DNA of 64,000 nt, taken from contig CM020505.1 in assembly GCA_009823395.1 (NCBI GenBank), positions 12,473,129 to 12,537,128 on the forward strand, read 5' to 3'. The DNA comes from Thamnaconus septentrionalis (Eukaryota; Chordata; Actinopteri; Tetraodontiformes; Monacanthidae). Under the pieces are notes generated by a model that searched no databases, was not told the DNA's origin, and was given only the letters and a program-made list of their open reading frames with translations. Made by a program: the position numbers and the translations under genes. Shown piece by piece: positions 1 to 13,395 of the stretch. The first letter of the stretch is position 1. Each line of letters starts with the position of its first letter.

Positions 1-92
1 GACAAGAGAAACCAACATAGGGGCAATGAAATGCACTCAAATGAATACACTAAATGCACTACACAACTTCGCTCTCCATTTATAGATTGTGC

Positions 93-165
93 TATCACCA
101 CTTCTCCTGCACTGGCAGGGTCACAGGGTTGCTGGAGTGCAGCTTGTCCCAGGTATCTCAATGGG
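93..165 (-). repeat. Fragment of a teleost-type dispersed repeat (family R1, copy A)
   Basis: On the minus strand this reads as the 3' part of a dispersed family (R1) that recurs at about 23.5, 30.4, 40.0, 52.2 and 61.0 kb. The shared block here is 'ctatcaccacttctcctgc' followed by a 'gggtcacagggttgctgga' segment. It matches, in reverse, the 'gcagcatcccccgggac...ggagaagcggtgatag' end of the copy near 40.1 kb. The family is non-coding as far as I can see, and I recognise it as common in teleost intergenic DNA. Its class (SINE-like or DNA-element derived) is not settled by this sequence. This copy is truncated. Confidence 0.6.
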
Positions 166-3100
166 AATCCAAGGCCTAAATTGGATTCAAAGGCCTAAAT
201 TGAATTTGAACCCACAACCTCCGGCACCATACCACACACCAGAGACAAAGCATGCACAATTAGAAATATGATATGGAATAAATTATGTGTGTTATACAAT
301 TTGACTTTGATATTGTTGCTGTATCGGTACTAATCCCAAATGACTTCTATCAGCTTAAACGCTTTGCTGCTGTTTTCTGGCCTGTTACACAAAAAAGGAA
401 AAACAAGGAAATTGTTTTGGGATTAGTTATTTACAAGACATACGGTTTGCCTTGTTTGTAAGATTCTCCTGCATTTTACAGAAGCTCAAACTGTGGATGG
501 GAAGGAGGGTTGATAGAAAATGCTAACACAACAGTGAGTGAGCGTTCTTATTATTTGAATGGATAAAAAGTTGTTGTTGTTTCTCTTGAGCAAACCAAAC
601 ACGCCTCGTGTATTTCCTGGTGCAAACCAGCAGGTGCTGCTGTCATTCTGCATGCACGTGCAATCATCCGGGTGGGGAGGGGAGGGGCTCGGGTGAAATG
701 GACAGTAACGACAGTCTCATCTCCCTTCGCGCGATGCAGTTGTTTCCCATATTTCCCATTTGTCTCATCCCCTGGGCCCCCAGTGCGCGCGGGAGCGACG
801 CGATGCCGCGCAGCATACTCAGTTTTCAATTACGTCCACTATCATTACTGTTATCAACAGCGGCGGCATCAACAGCTAATCTCCATTCCATTATTTTGCC
901 AGACGGAACTGGAATTGAAAAGCCAAAGCGGCGTCGGACTTAAAACTCTGAGCACGAGGCCGAGTGAAGCTCCGAATATTCCCGCCAGCCAAATGTAAAT
1001 TTGCATATCTTAACCACACTGGGTTCCCAAACCTGCCTGTAACCACTTCGGCCAGGACGTAGCATTGTACAGCAAGTGAGCTGAATTTGTCATTTAAAGA
1101 AAGAAAGCAAGGAAGAATCATTGCAATTTTGCCGTTTCTTATATCTTTTAATTTGGCAAATCTAATTATCAGGGTTAGCATTTACAAAATAGAAACATTT
1201 GAATAAATCAAACATTTTTACAAATTAAGATAGTTCTAGACTGCATAAGAACAGAAAAAGATTTGATATTGATATTTGCCTGACTATGAGAAACTCTTGA
1301 ACAATGCAAGTTATGAAGTGTTTCTGACTAATTAGGTACTTCATAAAGTGTACATAAACAGGCAGAATATTGATGCAATTAGCACAATCAAATCATTTTC
1401 TGAGGGAAAGACACAGCAAAGGTTTGAATCGATGGCAGATATTTTTGGCACGTTCGGCGAGCGCCCAAGCGGAGCAGCCAGGCCTCCCCTGGCGCTGAGG
1501 AGAGTCTTCCATGTTGGCAGCGTGCCGGCCCAGCGTGGATCTGAGGCCCCTCCTTGAAGTCCAATCACCAAATTTAAAATAAAACCGTTTGAAATGTGAC
1601 AGAGGCTGGACAAACAGCAACAACAAAAAGACACAGTCTCCAAAAATACAAAAAAAATCAAAAAACCATCTTGGATGTAATTTTAGCCATCAAAGCCAGG
1701 ACTGCGGTGGTGGAGTGGAGGTGGGACTGTCTGGCAGTGTCATGGTGCTGGATGTTTTATGGCAAAAAACACCCAGGTCAAACCGGTGGTACAAAACATA
1801 TTCATTTGTGGTACAAATAAACACGTGTACATGTGAAAATCTGCAGCACTGGCATTAACCTTGCAATAAATAGAACATAATCATCATTCACAGGACATTT
1901 TGCGTTTGCTCGAGTGTCACTTCAGTCTCAGTGTGGCATGAACATGATATGTCTGCATGATATGTCTGCATAAGCCAAAGCACTCTCCCTGCACTGGATT
2001 ATGTGAGCTAATTAGCTCAATGAGCACAAGTAGCAGTAATTTTATACATGGTGCATAATGCATTAGTCAACCATGACTGACGCAGCACTCGGTCGAGACA
2101 TTTGCTGCTTGAGGTTCCATCTGCAGGTTAGAATAAAGGTGGACCAATTGGTAAAAAAAACCAAAAACACAATGAACAACTATTGTTTGCAACACGGAGA
2201 TTATTAAAACAAGCCTGTAAAAGGTAGAAATGTATGTTGTATTTTTTTTTAGGTTGTTCATACACCTGTTGCTATTCTGTCCTCGAAAAATCTTGAAAGA
2301 AAAAAAAAAATGACATTACAAATTAGTTTTTGATCAAGTGTCTTGCTAATAGGGTCTGCAACATCATGCATCTACTGCTGCTTATGGATTGAGTGGCCAT
2401 ATACAATATAAATATTAGCTGTTGCACATTTAAAGTCCTTATTTGTCCTTATTGGCCGTACAACTTATGGTGACATATCTGTTATTCCTGTGTTCTCTAA
2501 CTTAACAAGTGCAACAGTCCATCCCTGAGCTCTCCTACTAGTTGTTCATATGGTGGATTCTTCAGGTTGCAGCAGTGAAGTGTGGATGCTGAAGGAATCC
2601 TTGTTGACACCGACTCAGTTGCATAAAAACAGCTTTATCAGAAAGAAGTCAGGTATCAAACAGCCATCTACAAAGCCTGGGGAGGTTGTGTGTCCAGATG
2701 CGCAGAAGCTCTCACAATCTCACAATCTGAGGATAGTTAGAACATCACCTCCTTATACCTACAGATCTCGTCATCAGGCACATTCCACATAAGGAGGACA
2801 AAGAGACTATTGTAACACAGAAGGTGCAGGGATGGGAAAGTTACTGGCCAGAGTTGGAATGTGTGTTATCTAAACAGTCTTCCTAGGGAGTTGAGATGCA
2901 ACCTTCCAAGGGCGGGTCGCCTCATACAGAAGCTGAAGCAAAAGCAAAGAAGCAAAAGGCCTGCAGGAGAAGGGTCAACGCTTCAGACACCACATTTACT
3001 AAAAACACATTAGAAGGAGTTTCAGTGAATTAGCCTTACGTGATGTCACAAAGGGTATTGATGCTGATTAGCTTAGAATTTTGCAAACTGTTTCTATAAA

Positions 3101-4370
3101 TTTTAATGCATTTATTTGTATAGATAATAATTTGTTTGTTTATTTCACTCAATGAGGATTAAGTAAGTGTGTATTTAGGTTAAAAGTCATACTAATTAAA
3201 AAAGGCACACTTGAAGCACTAGTAGCCTTTAAAAAAAAAAAACATTTGTCGCTTGGCCAGTAAGGACGACAAAAATGGTTGCAAAGAGACTGTCTGTCAA
3301 TATGGGAAGGAGCAGCAATTGCTGATTATAAGATAAATCATTAATAGACTCTAATGACTCTAATGTTCAGTTTGCCCAATTTGGTTTAATTTTGTGTAGA
3401 AATGGCCATAATATTGTGGGAGGGTCACATAGAGACAAAACAGGTATTTGCAAATTATGTAGAATTTGGTTGTAACCAGTTGTTTTTAGACTTCCTGTTG
3501 CCTTTCCATGGTGTCCAATCTGTCTGTCCACTCTGACCTCTGACCCCTGACATAAACGAGGCTTTTCCTCCATATGCTATATACCGCCACTCGCTGGGCA
3601 TTTTCTCTTTTTGGACTGCTGACGTCTGCCTCCTGACTCAGCGAGTGTATACTTCAGTGTCCCTGCTGCCCTTATTAAGCCAAGGAACAAGCCAAGTGGC
3701 CAGTTTCATGCTTCACAGGTCCAGTCAGTCTTAAAGTCATCAGCAAAATGTGGTGCAAAATGAGTTTTATCCCCCTTTCAGTTTTATAAGAGTAATTACA
3801 TTTGCAGAGAGGCAGTCCTTTATGCAGGAAACAATGAATAGAATTAGGTTTAATTTATTCAGCATATCTGCCTGTTCGAAAAAGAAAGTGGGAAAAGTCA
3901 TTCTAAAGATGGAGGCAAAATGGGAAAAATGGAAATGTTTGGTGCCTGGTTGGGAAATATTGTACACTCAAATGCGTCACGACATGGCACTACCAGCAGC
4001 GAGGACCTCAGTTAATTTCATCTGCATAGCTAAACACACTCATGGAAGTGTTTAAACGGCAAATGAAAAAATAAGATGGCTGCATCATCTACTGTTCTTC
4101 AAGGTTCTCCGAGGCTCCTTCAAGATGTCCTAAGGATCTCAAAGATGAGGTTTAAACGATGAGGTAGCTGCTTCTATTAATTTAGGGTTTATTGAGGCTT
4201 CATAGAGGTTTTGCTGTCTATGTTCAGCTTTTTAAATTTCACATATTTTGCATTTTTTTTTACATTCATTCTTGAAGTCCCAGGCTCAACCCAGAAAGAG
4301 GAGAAACAGAAGGTGGAGAAACAAGCAAAGCTGTTGTTGAGCAATGTTGAGGTTTACGTATCTATGCGTT
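166..4370. other. AT-rich unique DNA, no gene seen
   Basis: I see no gene, RNA gene or intact mobile element. There is an imperfect tandem duplication of about 20 bp around 167-207 ('aaggcctaaatt' twice) and a perfect 13-bp tandem duplication at 1943-1968 (catgatatgtctg twice). A and T homopolymers occur near 2230, 2300 and 3230. Slightly GC-richer patches lie at 650-830 and 1440-1560. Open frames are at most 111 codons, overlap on both strands, and resemble no family I know. Confidence 0.6.
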
Positions 4371-4411
4371 AAAAATAAACAAATAAACAAACAAATAAAT
4401 AAATAAAAAAA
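4371..4411. repeat. A-rich (AAAT/AAAC)n low-complexity tract
   Basis: About 40 bases of mixed AAAT and AAAC units ending in an A run. It is directly visible as simple sequence. Confidence 0.9.
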
Positions 4412-4513
4412 GATACGAAAGGCAAGAGGGGACACATCAATTTAGTCCATCGATGAAAAAGCTGGACAAAACCTTTGGAAATGGGTTCATCAGCGGTTAA
4501 ACTACGTCCCCTG

Positions 4514-4567
4514 TGGTCTCCGCCATAGTAACCCTGCACGTCTAGTGTTAAACAACACACACCAGTG
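4514..4567 (+). repeat. 54-bp dispersed repeat, copy 1 (partner at 49213-49266)
   Basis: This 54-base segment differs from 49213-49266 at only about 5 positions, in the same orientation. The core is 'gccatagtaacc.tgcacgt' followed by 'tagtgttaaacaacacac'. Similarity stops abruptly at both ends, and here a short CA-rich tract follows (to about 4594). I do not recognise the family. It may be a fragment of a mobile element or a small repeat of its own. Confidence 0.75.
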
Positions 4568-4594
4568 CACACACACACACGCACTTACACACAC

Positions 4595-6367
4595 AGAGGA
4601 GCTGAGCAATAATCACTTCCTTGAGCATGCTTCATTACTTGGTCACATCATGTGATGCGGATGATCAATGGCCCACCTGCGTGGGAGGATCAGGTGACGA
4701 GGGATGAGCTGGAAGAGGCCTGCAGCTGAACAGAGAGATTTAAAAAACGCTTTGGAAAAAAAAAAAACTAAGCCCGAGGAGTGAAATTGCCATCATGCCT
4801 TGTTTGCGCTGGAGCTTTTCACAACCGATGTAACATTTTACTACAGCAGCAAAAACAACATAATACGAAGGCAAATAATTCGATATGAGCGCTACGGCAT
4901 CATTGGCGCGATAACGGTAGTTTTCAGTCACACGTTTCATAAGAGTTAGCCATAGAAATGGGCAGGGAGATTGGAGTGGAAGCAAAGAGTGCCATTATAA
5001 AGCCATTTAGCAGGCAGCTCCCTGCACGGCAGCAGGGTAATGAACAGGGCTCAGCTGAAGCGCTGACTCTCCAGGGAGCGCCACGTTTACCACCTCCACT
5101 GAGACTGAACAGAGGGCTGAGCAAAGAATCTACTTAGACAGGCTTCGTCTTATTATCTAATGGCAGAGCAGGAAAATATCAATAAAAAAAGACTGTGTTG
5201 CCCCTCAGCAACAGTCAGATCTTATGCCTGTATATTGCAAAAATAAAATTAAAACCAGAAAAACACAGATTCTGTGCCACTGCTGCCCCCTGAGGTTGAG
5301 GAAGGCCTCTGAATAGTTGCTGAACTTTTGCATCACATCTACAAAAAAAAAAGGTTGTTGGTGAAATGTGAATCCTACTTTTTGGGGAGCATTAAATATT
5401 TGTGTGGGGTCTCTAAAAAAAGGGGGTATGGGTTGGAAACAGGACTGTTAAATGAATATGCCATGAGGACTGAAACTCATCAACTTGACGCTGCCATCCC
5501 ACTGACATATTATGACTGAAATCTCTCTCCTTCGCTGTGAAAAGGTCTTTTCTGATAAACAATCAGTGGCATTTACTTGTGATGGCGGCAGTTAGTAGCT
5601 GCAGCTGAAGAGATTAAAGCAGAAGAACCAGGAAGGGGGGTTTTCTTAGGTGGAAAAGACCAGTTTCCAATTTAACCTTGGTTTTCACTTTAACTCTAAC
5701 TGTTCCTATGCTTTTAAACTAACGATCAGAGAGCGAACACCTCGCCAAACTCCCTGCTGTCATGGCGACTCGTGTTCGGGTAATAAATCTACCAACCTTT
5801 ACCTGTTGTAATGTGTCCCCTGAGCTCTGCTAGAGAGGAAGACGTCTCCGCCTTTGTTCCACTTTCAGCTGCTTCACAGCCTCAGAAAAATCAATCACCA
5901 AAGTTAATTTCCCCGTCTGCTGTTTTTTTTTTTCACTTCTACCACTGTCACACTCACTTTGCTTGAGTCTAGACAGACGCAAAATGATGTTGGAACTGAT
6001 CAATGCGTGAACGACTATCCACCTTATTCTGGAGACCCCTTGAGGCCTTTCAGGCAGATGATGAAAACTGTAGCGCTCCTCACACGGATACGGTCTTTTT
6101 GTGTTGGACCGAGATCTATCGGGCCCATGCGTGGAACATGGACCCATTAGATATTGGTCTGGTTGTTAGTGTCACCAGGAACAGCACAACAAGGACATTT
6201 CAGTGGACGCAATGGTTGTTTAATATCTGTCACAGCACAAAACTGAAAGCAAAGTACTTTCAAATACAACCTACGCCGGCTGCTGCCCTGGTTTGCTGAC
6301 TGCTACTTCCTGCGTCTCAACGTGACTAACTTGATAATATTAAAACAATAACCGCACCTGTGTAGAA

Positions 6368-6370
<3 letters not shown>
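4595..6370. other. Unique DNA, no gene seen
   Basis: Only short homopolymer tracts stand out (A run near 4757, T run near 5920). The open frames at 5830-6300 lie on both strands over the same DNA and look like chance. Confidence 0.6.
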
Positions 6371-6400
<30 letters not shown>

Positions 6401-6410
6401 TGTATATGTA
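6371..6410. repeat. (TATG)n microsatellite
   Basis: About nine uninterrupted TATG units, then a short tatgta tail. It directly abuts a perfect hairpin at 6411-6437. Confidence 0.95.
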
Positions 6411-6437
6411 TTATATCCACAAAAAATGTGGATATAA
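6411..6437. repeat. Perfect 11-bp inverted repeat (hairpin)
   Basis: TTATATCCACA and TGTGGATATAA form a perfect 11-bp stem around an AAAAA loop. It sits immediately after the TATG microsatellite. No downstream T run or gene end is nearby, so I do not call it a terminator. Confidence 0.85.
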
Positions 6438-9200
6438 ATACAAACAGTGTTTTCAGTGGTTTCTTGAAAGACATTTCTTTTTCCAAAAGTGGCCTAGTGG
6501 CCTGAGTTCTTCTTGTCTACGGTCACACAGAAGCAGAAGTTGAATGTCTTTCGTACAATCCTGTCACATTGATTATCTGAAACTGTTAAAATTCAATTTG
6601 TTAAAAAAACAAACAAACCAAAAAAAACAGAATTTAATGAAGACACACAGCAAATGGTTGCGATGGTAATGCATCGCTGGACTGGCCACATTGATCACTG
6701 GTTAACATGAGCATCGATGGTCGGGATCGATGTGGTGGGATTTGCATTTAAATTTTTGGATGTATGTAAAGTTGCCGTTTGGCCCGAAAGCACAGTCTGA
6801 TGTTCTGGGAGCCACACAGTTAAATCTGCACGATGCCCAGGAGAAGCGGCGAGGTCCGGTTCCACTTGGACACTGGCCATGTAATTAAAAAGAAATGAGA
6901 AAACAAAATCAATGCAGATCAGTTGCGCTGTGGTGACGGAGGATTCAACAGGGGACAACATGGACCTAAATCTTAATTAGCAAGGTTATTGATACTGCAG
7001 CACAAAGGACAATCCAGTGAAGAAGTTCTGCCCTGACGTGACCCAGGAAGGAAATTTTATGGGCGCGTTCTAATCGTCAGGCTGGTGAAGCAAAACAGAA
7101 ACTGGAGGAACTGCTGATTTTGCTTTGCATCCAAGTCTGCTTCACAGTGGGGAGGACGTGACTGGTTGAGTTCTCTTCAAGTCTAAGGTTCAGCTCAGTG
7201 TTGTGTTCTGTTGTGTCAGCAGGGCTGTTGGCAGGAGAGCGCGTCTGCCAGAAGATGCAAAGCAAAAAGCAGCAAGCAAGTTTAGTGTCAATATTGAACT
7301 AATGGCCCCAAGATGAAGCTCCTTCCCTTCTTTCCACACAAAGTTTCTCTGCTCATGATGAACGTGATAAGAAGAAGAAAAAAAAATGTGCCCCCTGCAA
7401 GTAAGATATGAAGGGCTAGAGGAATCAAGTATCTAGTAACTATTTGATTGGGAATCCTAACGACTTAGGTCGTAACGGAATCACTTAACAAATTTAGTAA
7501 TTTACTTATTAGTAAGTAAGTTACTAACTTATTAGATCGCAGTATTGTTTGAAAACAGAGATGTCGCTGAAATGAGAATTGAGTCCATCATCTTTTCCAT
7601 GCACGGCACATAAACCCTCACTGTTGCCCATAAAGTTGAAACCATTTTGTTTTTAGACAGTTTATGATCCAATTACACAAGTGAAATTCATTTGTGCATC
7701 ACATTTGCTGGATAGATGGATGGATAGAAAAAAAATTGAAATTTACCAGCATCTGTGTATTTGTTGCTTCAACTGATTTATATCTGCTCTTTGCACTGTG
7801 ATGGCAGTGTTTCAAATGATGCATCTGCAGCTTGAAAAACAAACAGAGTCATAAGCTTTGATTCTTCCTGACTGAATCTATAAAGCTGCGATTTAGTCCC
7901 TGCTGTCATTTTACAGTTTAGGATTTTAACTTCAAAACAGATAAAAAGACCTTGAGAGAAAAACACTGCTTCAAACAGTGTAAGTAGTTATTTGAGTGCT
8001 GCAGATGTAACTATAACACATATGAATAACTTAAATTGAGTAGTAAAATTATAACAAAAACAGTAACTAAGATAATTGCTTTTTCAAAAGAGGACCATTA
8101 CAATTTATTTGAAACATTTCCTCTGGCCTGCTTTCATATAGCCAACATTTAATGATTACTCTTGAGAAAATTACTCTCGAGGGAACAGTAGCTCAACCCG
8201 GTTCCTAAAATTTGTCTTTTGGTTTTTGGCTTAGACTGCTCAAATGAACCAAGAAAAGAATGAAGGCACAAATCTTCAATGAAGTAAAAAGGGCGACTTT
8301 ACAAAATAAGACAAAAAAAAAAAAAAACATACAAAATTGGGTAATTTAATTAAAGTAACCTCAGTAATATGAAGGATGTGCAGTCATGGAAAAACTGTGT
8401 TTTCTCACACTGTACACGTCAGTCGGTGCTTTGATTTCCACGAGCAGTCAATAAACTGTACTTTTAAATAGCTAGCAACCATTTATTAAGATTAAGAGCC
8501 ACTTAATGATCCCACACTTTGAAACACTTTGCCATGTATCTCCCCTTTTTCTCCTTTCTGTTCTCTGGTTGGCCCAGTGGCAGACCAGAACAGTGGAACG
8601 TGAGCAGGAGTAATTTGGATTTATTGAATCCATTGATTTTTTTTTTTTTTTTTTTTAAATGAATCAGATCATCCATGGCACACGAGGAATCATCAGTCCC
8701 AATAACATGCAATGAGCCTTAATGTGCTCCTCTGTGCTACATGCTCACGTAGTAGCACTGATGTTGCTTGACATTTTTATTATAGCAACAAAAAAAAAAA
8801 AGCAAAGCTTCCACCGGGGATGTCTGATGTCTTGATGTCAGCTGATTTTCTTTGGTCGGGTGAGGTCGGCCATAGTCTCAGTCATGTGATGGTCTCTGGA
8901 GGAAGAAGCAACAAGTGCCAGACTGGAGGTCCCCTCCCTGTTCCAGTTGGTGGTGGATTTTAATTGCCTCTAACACACAGCCTGTGGTGTTTACTGTCCT
9001 CAGATTTGAATCATTTTGCATTATCACAGGTCACGATGTGACCATTTCTCTTACAACGGCCTGTTGTTGCTGATTTTTGGTTTTTGTTGTTTAAAAAGAA
9101 GAACAAAGAACAGCAGAACCATGTTTCCATCCAAACCTTTCTTCAGACTTCCCGACATGATAAAGATAATGATAGAAGGCAGCTACTGTGGAGTAAGAAG
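6438..9200. other. AT-rich unique DNA, no gene seen
   Basis: No gene is supported. There is a segment at about 7494-7536 rich in AGTAA/TTACT and nearly self-complementary, reminiscent of the interior of the hAT-type elements at 18.3 and 23.8 kb but too short to assign. A run of about 20 T lies at 8637-8656 and A runs lie near 8311 and 8790. A few GATG/GATA units occur near 7712. Confidence 0.55.
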
Positions 9201-10949
9201 GAGGATCCTGTAGGGGAAATCAATAATTGAAATAATTTTCTTTCTCTCTTTCTTCCAGAAAGGACAAGACAGTGGCTGTCATGAGATTATTCAAAAAACT
9301 CTGAATCGTCACACAAAACTACAAAGGATCACTGGCTATCAGATGTGTGGGGAAAGAGAACAACAGCACTTTTTTTTTTATTTTATGTTTTTTTATGACA
9401 AAGGTAAACAAAGAAAAGTATGAAACACATTGGATGACTGGGGATGAAGTGAATGATGTCATCAAGTCTCCGGAGCTCTTTAAGCCCAAATTAGTTTTGA
9501 GGAGGTTGAGTGAGACACCAAAGTTTATATTCAGAGGCTCCCAGGAAGCTTTGTACTTGGCTCATGCCAGCCTCCCCTTTCCTTGGTGACAGAAGATAAT
9601 TAGGAAACTGCTCACTTGGATACTTTGTCTTTGATACGCTAAGGAGCTTTCTGCTATCAATTTTTCAACATATCCAGGAAACAAAAACAACTCTATATAA
9701 ATTAAGCTAACTTGACTTATTTGCTTTTACTTTCATTAGCTGATGTTTCCACAGTGACACCCTGATTCAAAGTGTCAGTTCAGGACCAAAGAAGTAATAA
9801 TAATGTCACTAGATCATTCTGTTGACATCAACATAAAGCAACATAATTTAGTAATGATAAAAGTGATATAACGATCCATCGCAGCATCTTCAAGGTCAAG
9901 TTGTTTATTTATTCCTTAAAAATACATTTTGATCATCATTGCCCCGAGATAAATAAAGACATGGCTTCCAGGTAGAGAGAGTGAGAAAAAAAAACAACTT
10001 TTCTTTTGGCCAGGTTCTCGTTGAAACATTAATGATGCAGAGAAAAAAACGGGAGAAATCGAAACAAGCAGCAGGTCAGGAGCTGCAGCTATAAGTAACC
10101 CCGTTGAGACGGTCGCTGGCAATATTTTTTACACCAAGACTGAATCCAGGAGAGTCTATTTAGACCAAAATGTTCTTCTGGCTGCTAAATTTCATTTTCT
10201 ACTCAACGTCATTTGTCATGTACGCTTCCATTATTTTGTTCCGTCCTTATGAACAATATCTTCTGTTTTCTTGCAGAGTTTTGTTAGTTTTTAATTTTAG
10301 TGTAGCTTCATCTTATGACCTGCTTTTTGAGTCTACACTTCACAACAGTGTTCTGCAGTGGTTGGAGTTTCTGAGTATTTTTTTTTTAACAGGAAAAAAA
10401 ACAACTTCAGGTTAAGCCCTGAAGTTCTTGCAGCAACATCTCATTTGGAATAAACACCAAATATGCTGTAATTATTTGTTTTTGTTCTTTCTGTCACTGT
10501 AGCTGTTGCAGCCGCAGGAGGGAGGCGGGGACATCCGTCCGACTTACCAGGAGAAAAAAAAAAAAATCTTCACGGCTGTATCGGTTGAGAGGGATGTCAT
10601 AAATTATTCCCGTTAAAGTGACAAGTCTCAAAGTTTTAAAGGTAATGTCTCACGCTACTGTGAGGAAGCATGTCCGGTAAAGAAGAACTGCCAGCGACTG
10701 ATCCTGGCTTCTGAATGGAGGCGGGATGGCTGGACGGCTATGAAATGGTAATGACCCAACGTCTCCAACAAAGAGAGTCGGGAACTGTCGCAAGCTAGAT
10801 AAGACATTAATGGAGGCAGACGCTGATGGGCACAAGCCACAGAAACGATGCAGTTGTCGTTCATGTGCATACATATTGTTGTATTGTATTGGTGTGTGTA
10901 TGTGTGAAAAGCCTGGTGCCAGGATAAAATGGCTTTTCTGTATTATGTA
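9201..10949. other. Unique DNA with one weak exon-like segment
   Basis: No gene is supported. At 9259-9403 a polypyrimidine-AG is followed by an open frame and then AAAG|GTAAAC; this is discussed as a finding. The rest is AT-rich unique DNA with homopolymers near 9370 and 10550. Confidence 0.5.
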
Positions 10950-11310
10950 AGCACAACCCCATACCATGACCCTAACCTGCCTAACCCTACTCCGGAAGCC
11001 TTTGCCATGACCTTAACCCTCATTCTGAACCTGTTCCCGACCATTTCCAAAAGCCATGGACAACTCTATTCCCTAATGTTGTTTCCTCAACCTGAGCCTC
11101 TTCCAACCCTAACCCTAACCCTATACCATAACCTATACCCTATTGAGTCCTATTCTATAACCTTAGCACTACGCTATATCCCCAACCCCTTTCCCTATAC
11201 CAAAGCCCTGATTCTATACTGTCCTCTCAACCCCTTTCCCTCATTTAAACCTATTTCCATTTCCTAACCCCAAACCAATACCATAACACTTACCCTATAC
11301 TATAACACGA
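10950..11310 (+). repeat. Degenerate CCCTAA (telomere-like) array
   Basis: For about 350 bases the plus strand is C/T/A-rich with many CCCTAA, CCCTA, CCCTATACC and AACCC units. These include a canonical run of about three CCCTAA repeats near 11110. The array is degenerate, with decayed units between better ones. The 112-codon open frame over it (10929-11267) is a by-product of the repeat: prolines, leucines and threonines at repeat spacing. It is probably an interstitial telomeric-type or derived satellite sequence. Confidence 0.75.
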
Positions 11311-13272
11311 AAAAGGAAGTACCAACCGTGAAGTATCACTATAAAGGTTTATTACCAACACTTTATTCTCAGAAAGGCTAAACAACTGAAACATCAGACA
11401 ACACTTCCACAATTCCATTTTTTTTATCAACCTTGCACAAAAGCCCAACCAGTAGGGTGCTACTTATGCTCTATGTGTATTTATGTGTATCTCTATTTCT
11501 CATTTGACATTTGAATAGGACTGAGAGATTTATTCACAACCACGAAAAGCAGTTCTTGTCCGTGTGCCTGTTACCACCTTGTGTCAGTGCCCGTGACTCA
11601 TCAAGTGACTGTGTTTACCATGAGGGACAGACTGACAGTCTGAGGTGGCAGGTGGTGACTCACTCACGTGTTGCTGCTGTAGCACACTGTCCATTGTCTT
11701 TCAGCGAGGGCGTGACGGATGTCAGCCCCCCCCCCCCCAAGATTCTGTTGTTGTGTTAATTATTGATAGCTCACTTGAACTCGGTGCTCTTTGTTTTTTT
11801 TGTATGTATAACTAGAGGGAAATTTTCATTTTTAAGAAATCAGATGAATATAGGGAGAGGTCAGACAGTGCCACAGTCCCAATTGCCTTGACCCCTTTCT
11901 TCCGCCATAAATGAATGGTTAAGTGATTCCAGCCTCCGAAACGGTGGCAGCTGTGTAAAATTAAACCTCCACTCAGAGCCGGAATATTAATGTGCTTTAT
12001 AATAACGCAGGAAATTATCAAAGCGCTCTTGAGGGGAGGTCAAGGATTCGCCTCATCAACAATGCTGGCGTTGGTCATTTTGTTGAATGTTATTTCCTTT
12101 AAACTTCCAAAACATTTTTTCCTTTTTGATTAAAATTTGGTCATTTGAGGCTCAATGGCTCAATCTTCAGGAGACGAAATCACTTCAGCAGCCCTTTAAC
12201 CCTGCTAAAGTTGCACTGTGTAATATCAGAAATATAATAGAGTATCTTAGAGAATCCAATGATGGGTAAATTAAACCTGAGCGGTTTTGACCTGGTGTTG
12301 TGGTAGTGACATGAAACTGTTGTATTTTAAACCAACGCTCAGTAGTTTTGGATTGTTGTTTTTTGTTAGTTATTTAACTAAATTGATATTTCAAAAATAA
12401 TTTTTATATCGCACCGAGTTGTAACAGGGATACTGGCAACACACATTTAGAACCCACATATAGGAGAACTAAGCGACAACAAAAGAAAAAAACAGTGAAT
12501 ATATGGTTATCAAACTCATCTGACAGCCAGTGACATTCTATTTGTCACATTCAGCCATGCACCTATAAAAGCTGGGTGTTTCCATCTCTTTAGAAACAGA
12601 CTAACAAGCGTGACAAATAGACACCTCTGCCTGACGAGCCAGTGAAAGGAAAATGCAAATTTGACAAGGATGTAACAGGGATGCAATCTAATGAGTGCGT
12701 GTTCAAAATCATTTGTGAGCTGCTACAGTTTCTGATGAAGCAGGAAGCAGTTTGTTGTTGTTTTCCCTGCCTACACAAAGTGTCAGCGGCTGGAGCGCAA
12801 GACAGGGGAAAAGGTTAGTATGCAATCAATATTTCATCTCTGTTCCATCACCAATTGATCACTATTGTTTGTGTGTTTCTTCGCTGCTGCGTGAATCAAT
12901 ACTTTTACTGAATACGTAGAAACGTGAGGACTAAGAGTATTGAGTTGCTTGACTTTATGCAAAATAAAAGCTGGACAAAGATTTAAAGGCATGTATCAGG
13001 TGAAAGTTTCTGGAGAAAAAAATAAAAATAAAAGACTGATCCTTTGCTTTAAATCTTTCAGTAACAGTGATACTACGGCCAGAGAGGAGATTGGGAAGAT
13101 GTGGCCTCTGAGGAGCAGCCTCGCCAGTGTGTGGGCGTGTTCAACAGGCTATTCCTAAGTTTTATGAACTGTCTACACCCAACTACAAACTTCGTTAATA
13201 TGCAAACTACATGAAATTGCTCTCAACTACTGCAGTTCTTTCTGTTCTGTTAAATTTTAAATAATGCAGCAT
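11311..13272. other. AT-rich unique DNA, no gene seen
   Basis: No gene is supported. A run of about 13 C lies at 11726-11738. The remainder is AT-rich with scattered ATTA motifs and no repeated family I recognise. Confidence 0.6.
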
Positions 13273-13305
13273 ATTTATTTATTTATTTATTTATTTATTT
13301 ATTTT
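13273..13305. repeat. (TTTA)n microsatellite
   Basis: About eight TTTA units in a row. Confidence 0.95.
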
Positions 13306-13395
13306 ACACAGACCACTTAAAATAGGAACCACATATCCAAAATGTTTTACAAGACACAAAAGAAATCAAAAGGCAGTGTCTGAGTATGTGAGTTG

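Noticed and set aside
10929..11267. 112-codon frame over the CCCTAA-like array
   Set aside because: Pro/Leu/Thr spacing follows the repeat unit, so this is a repeat artefact.
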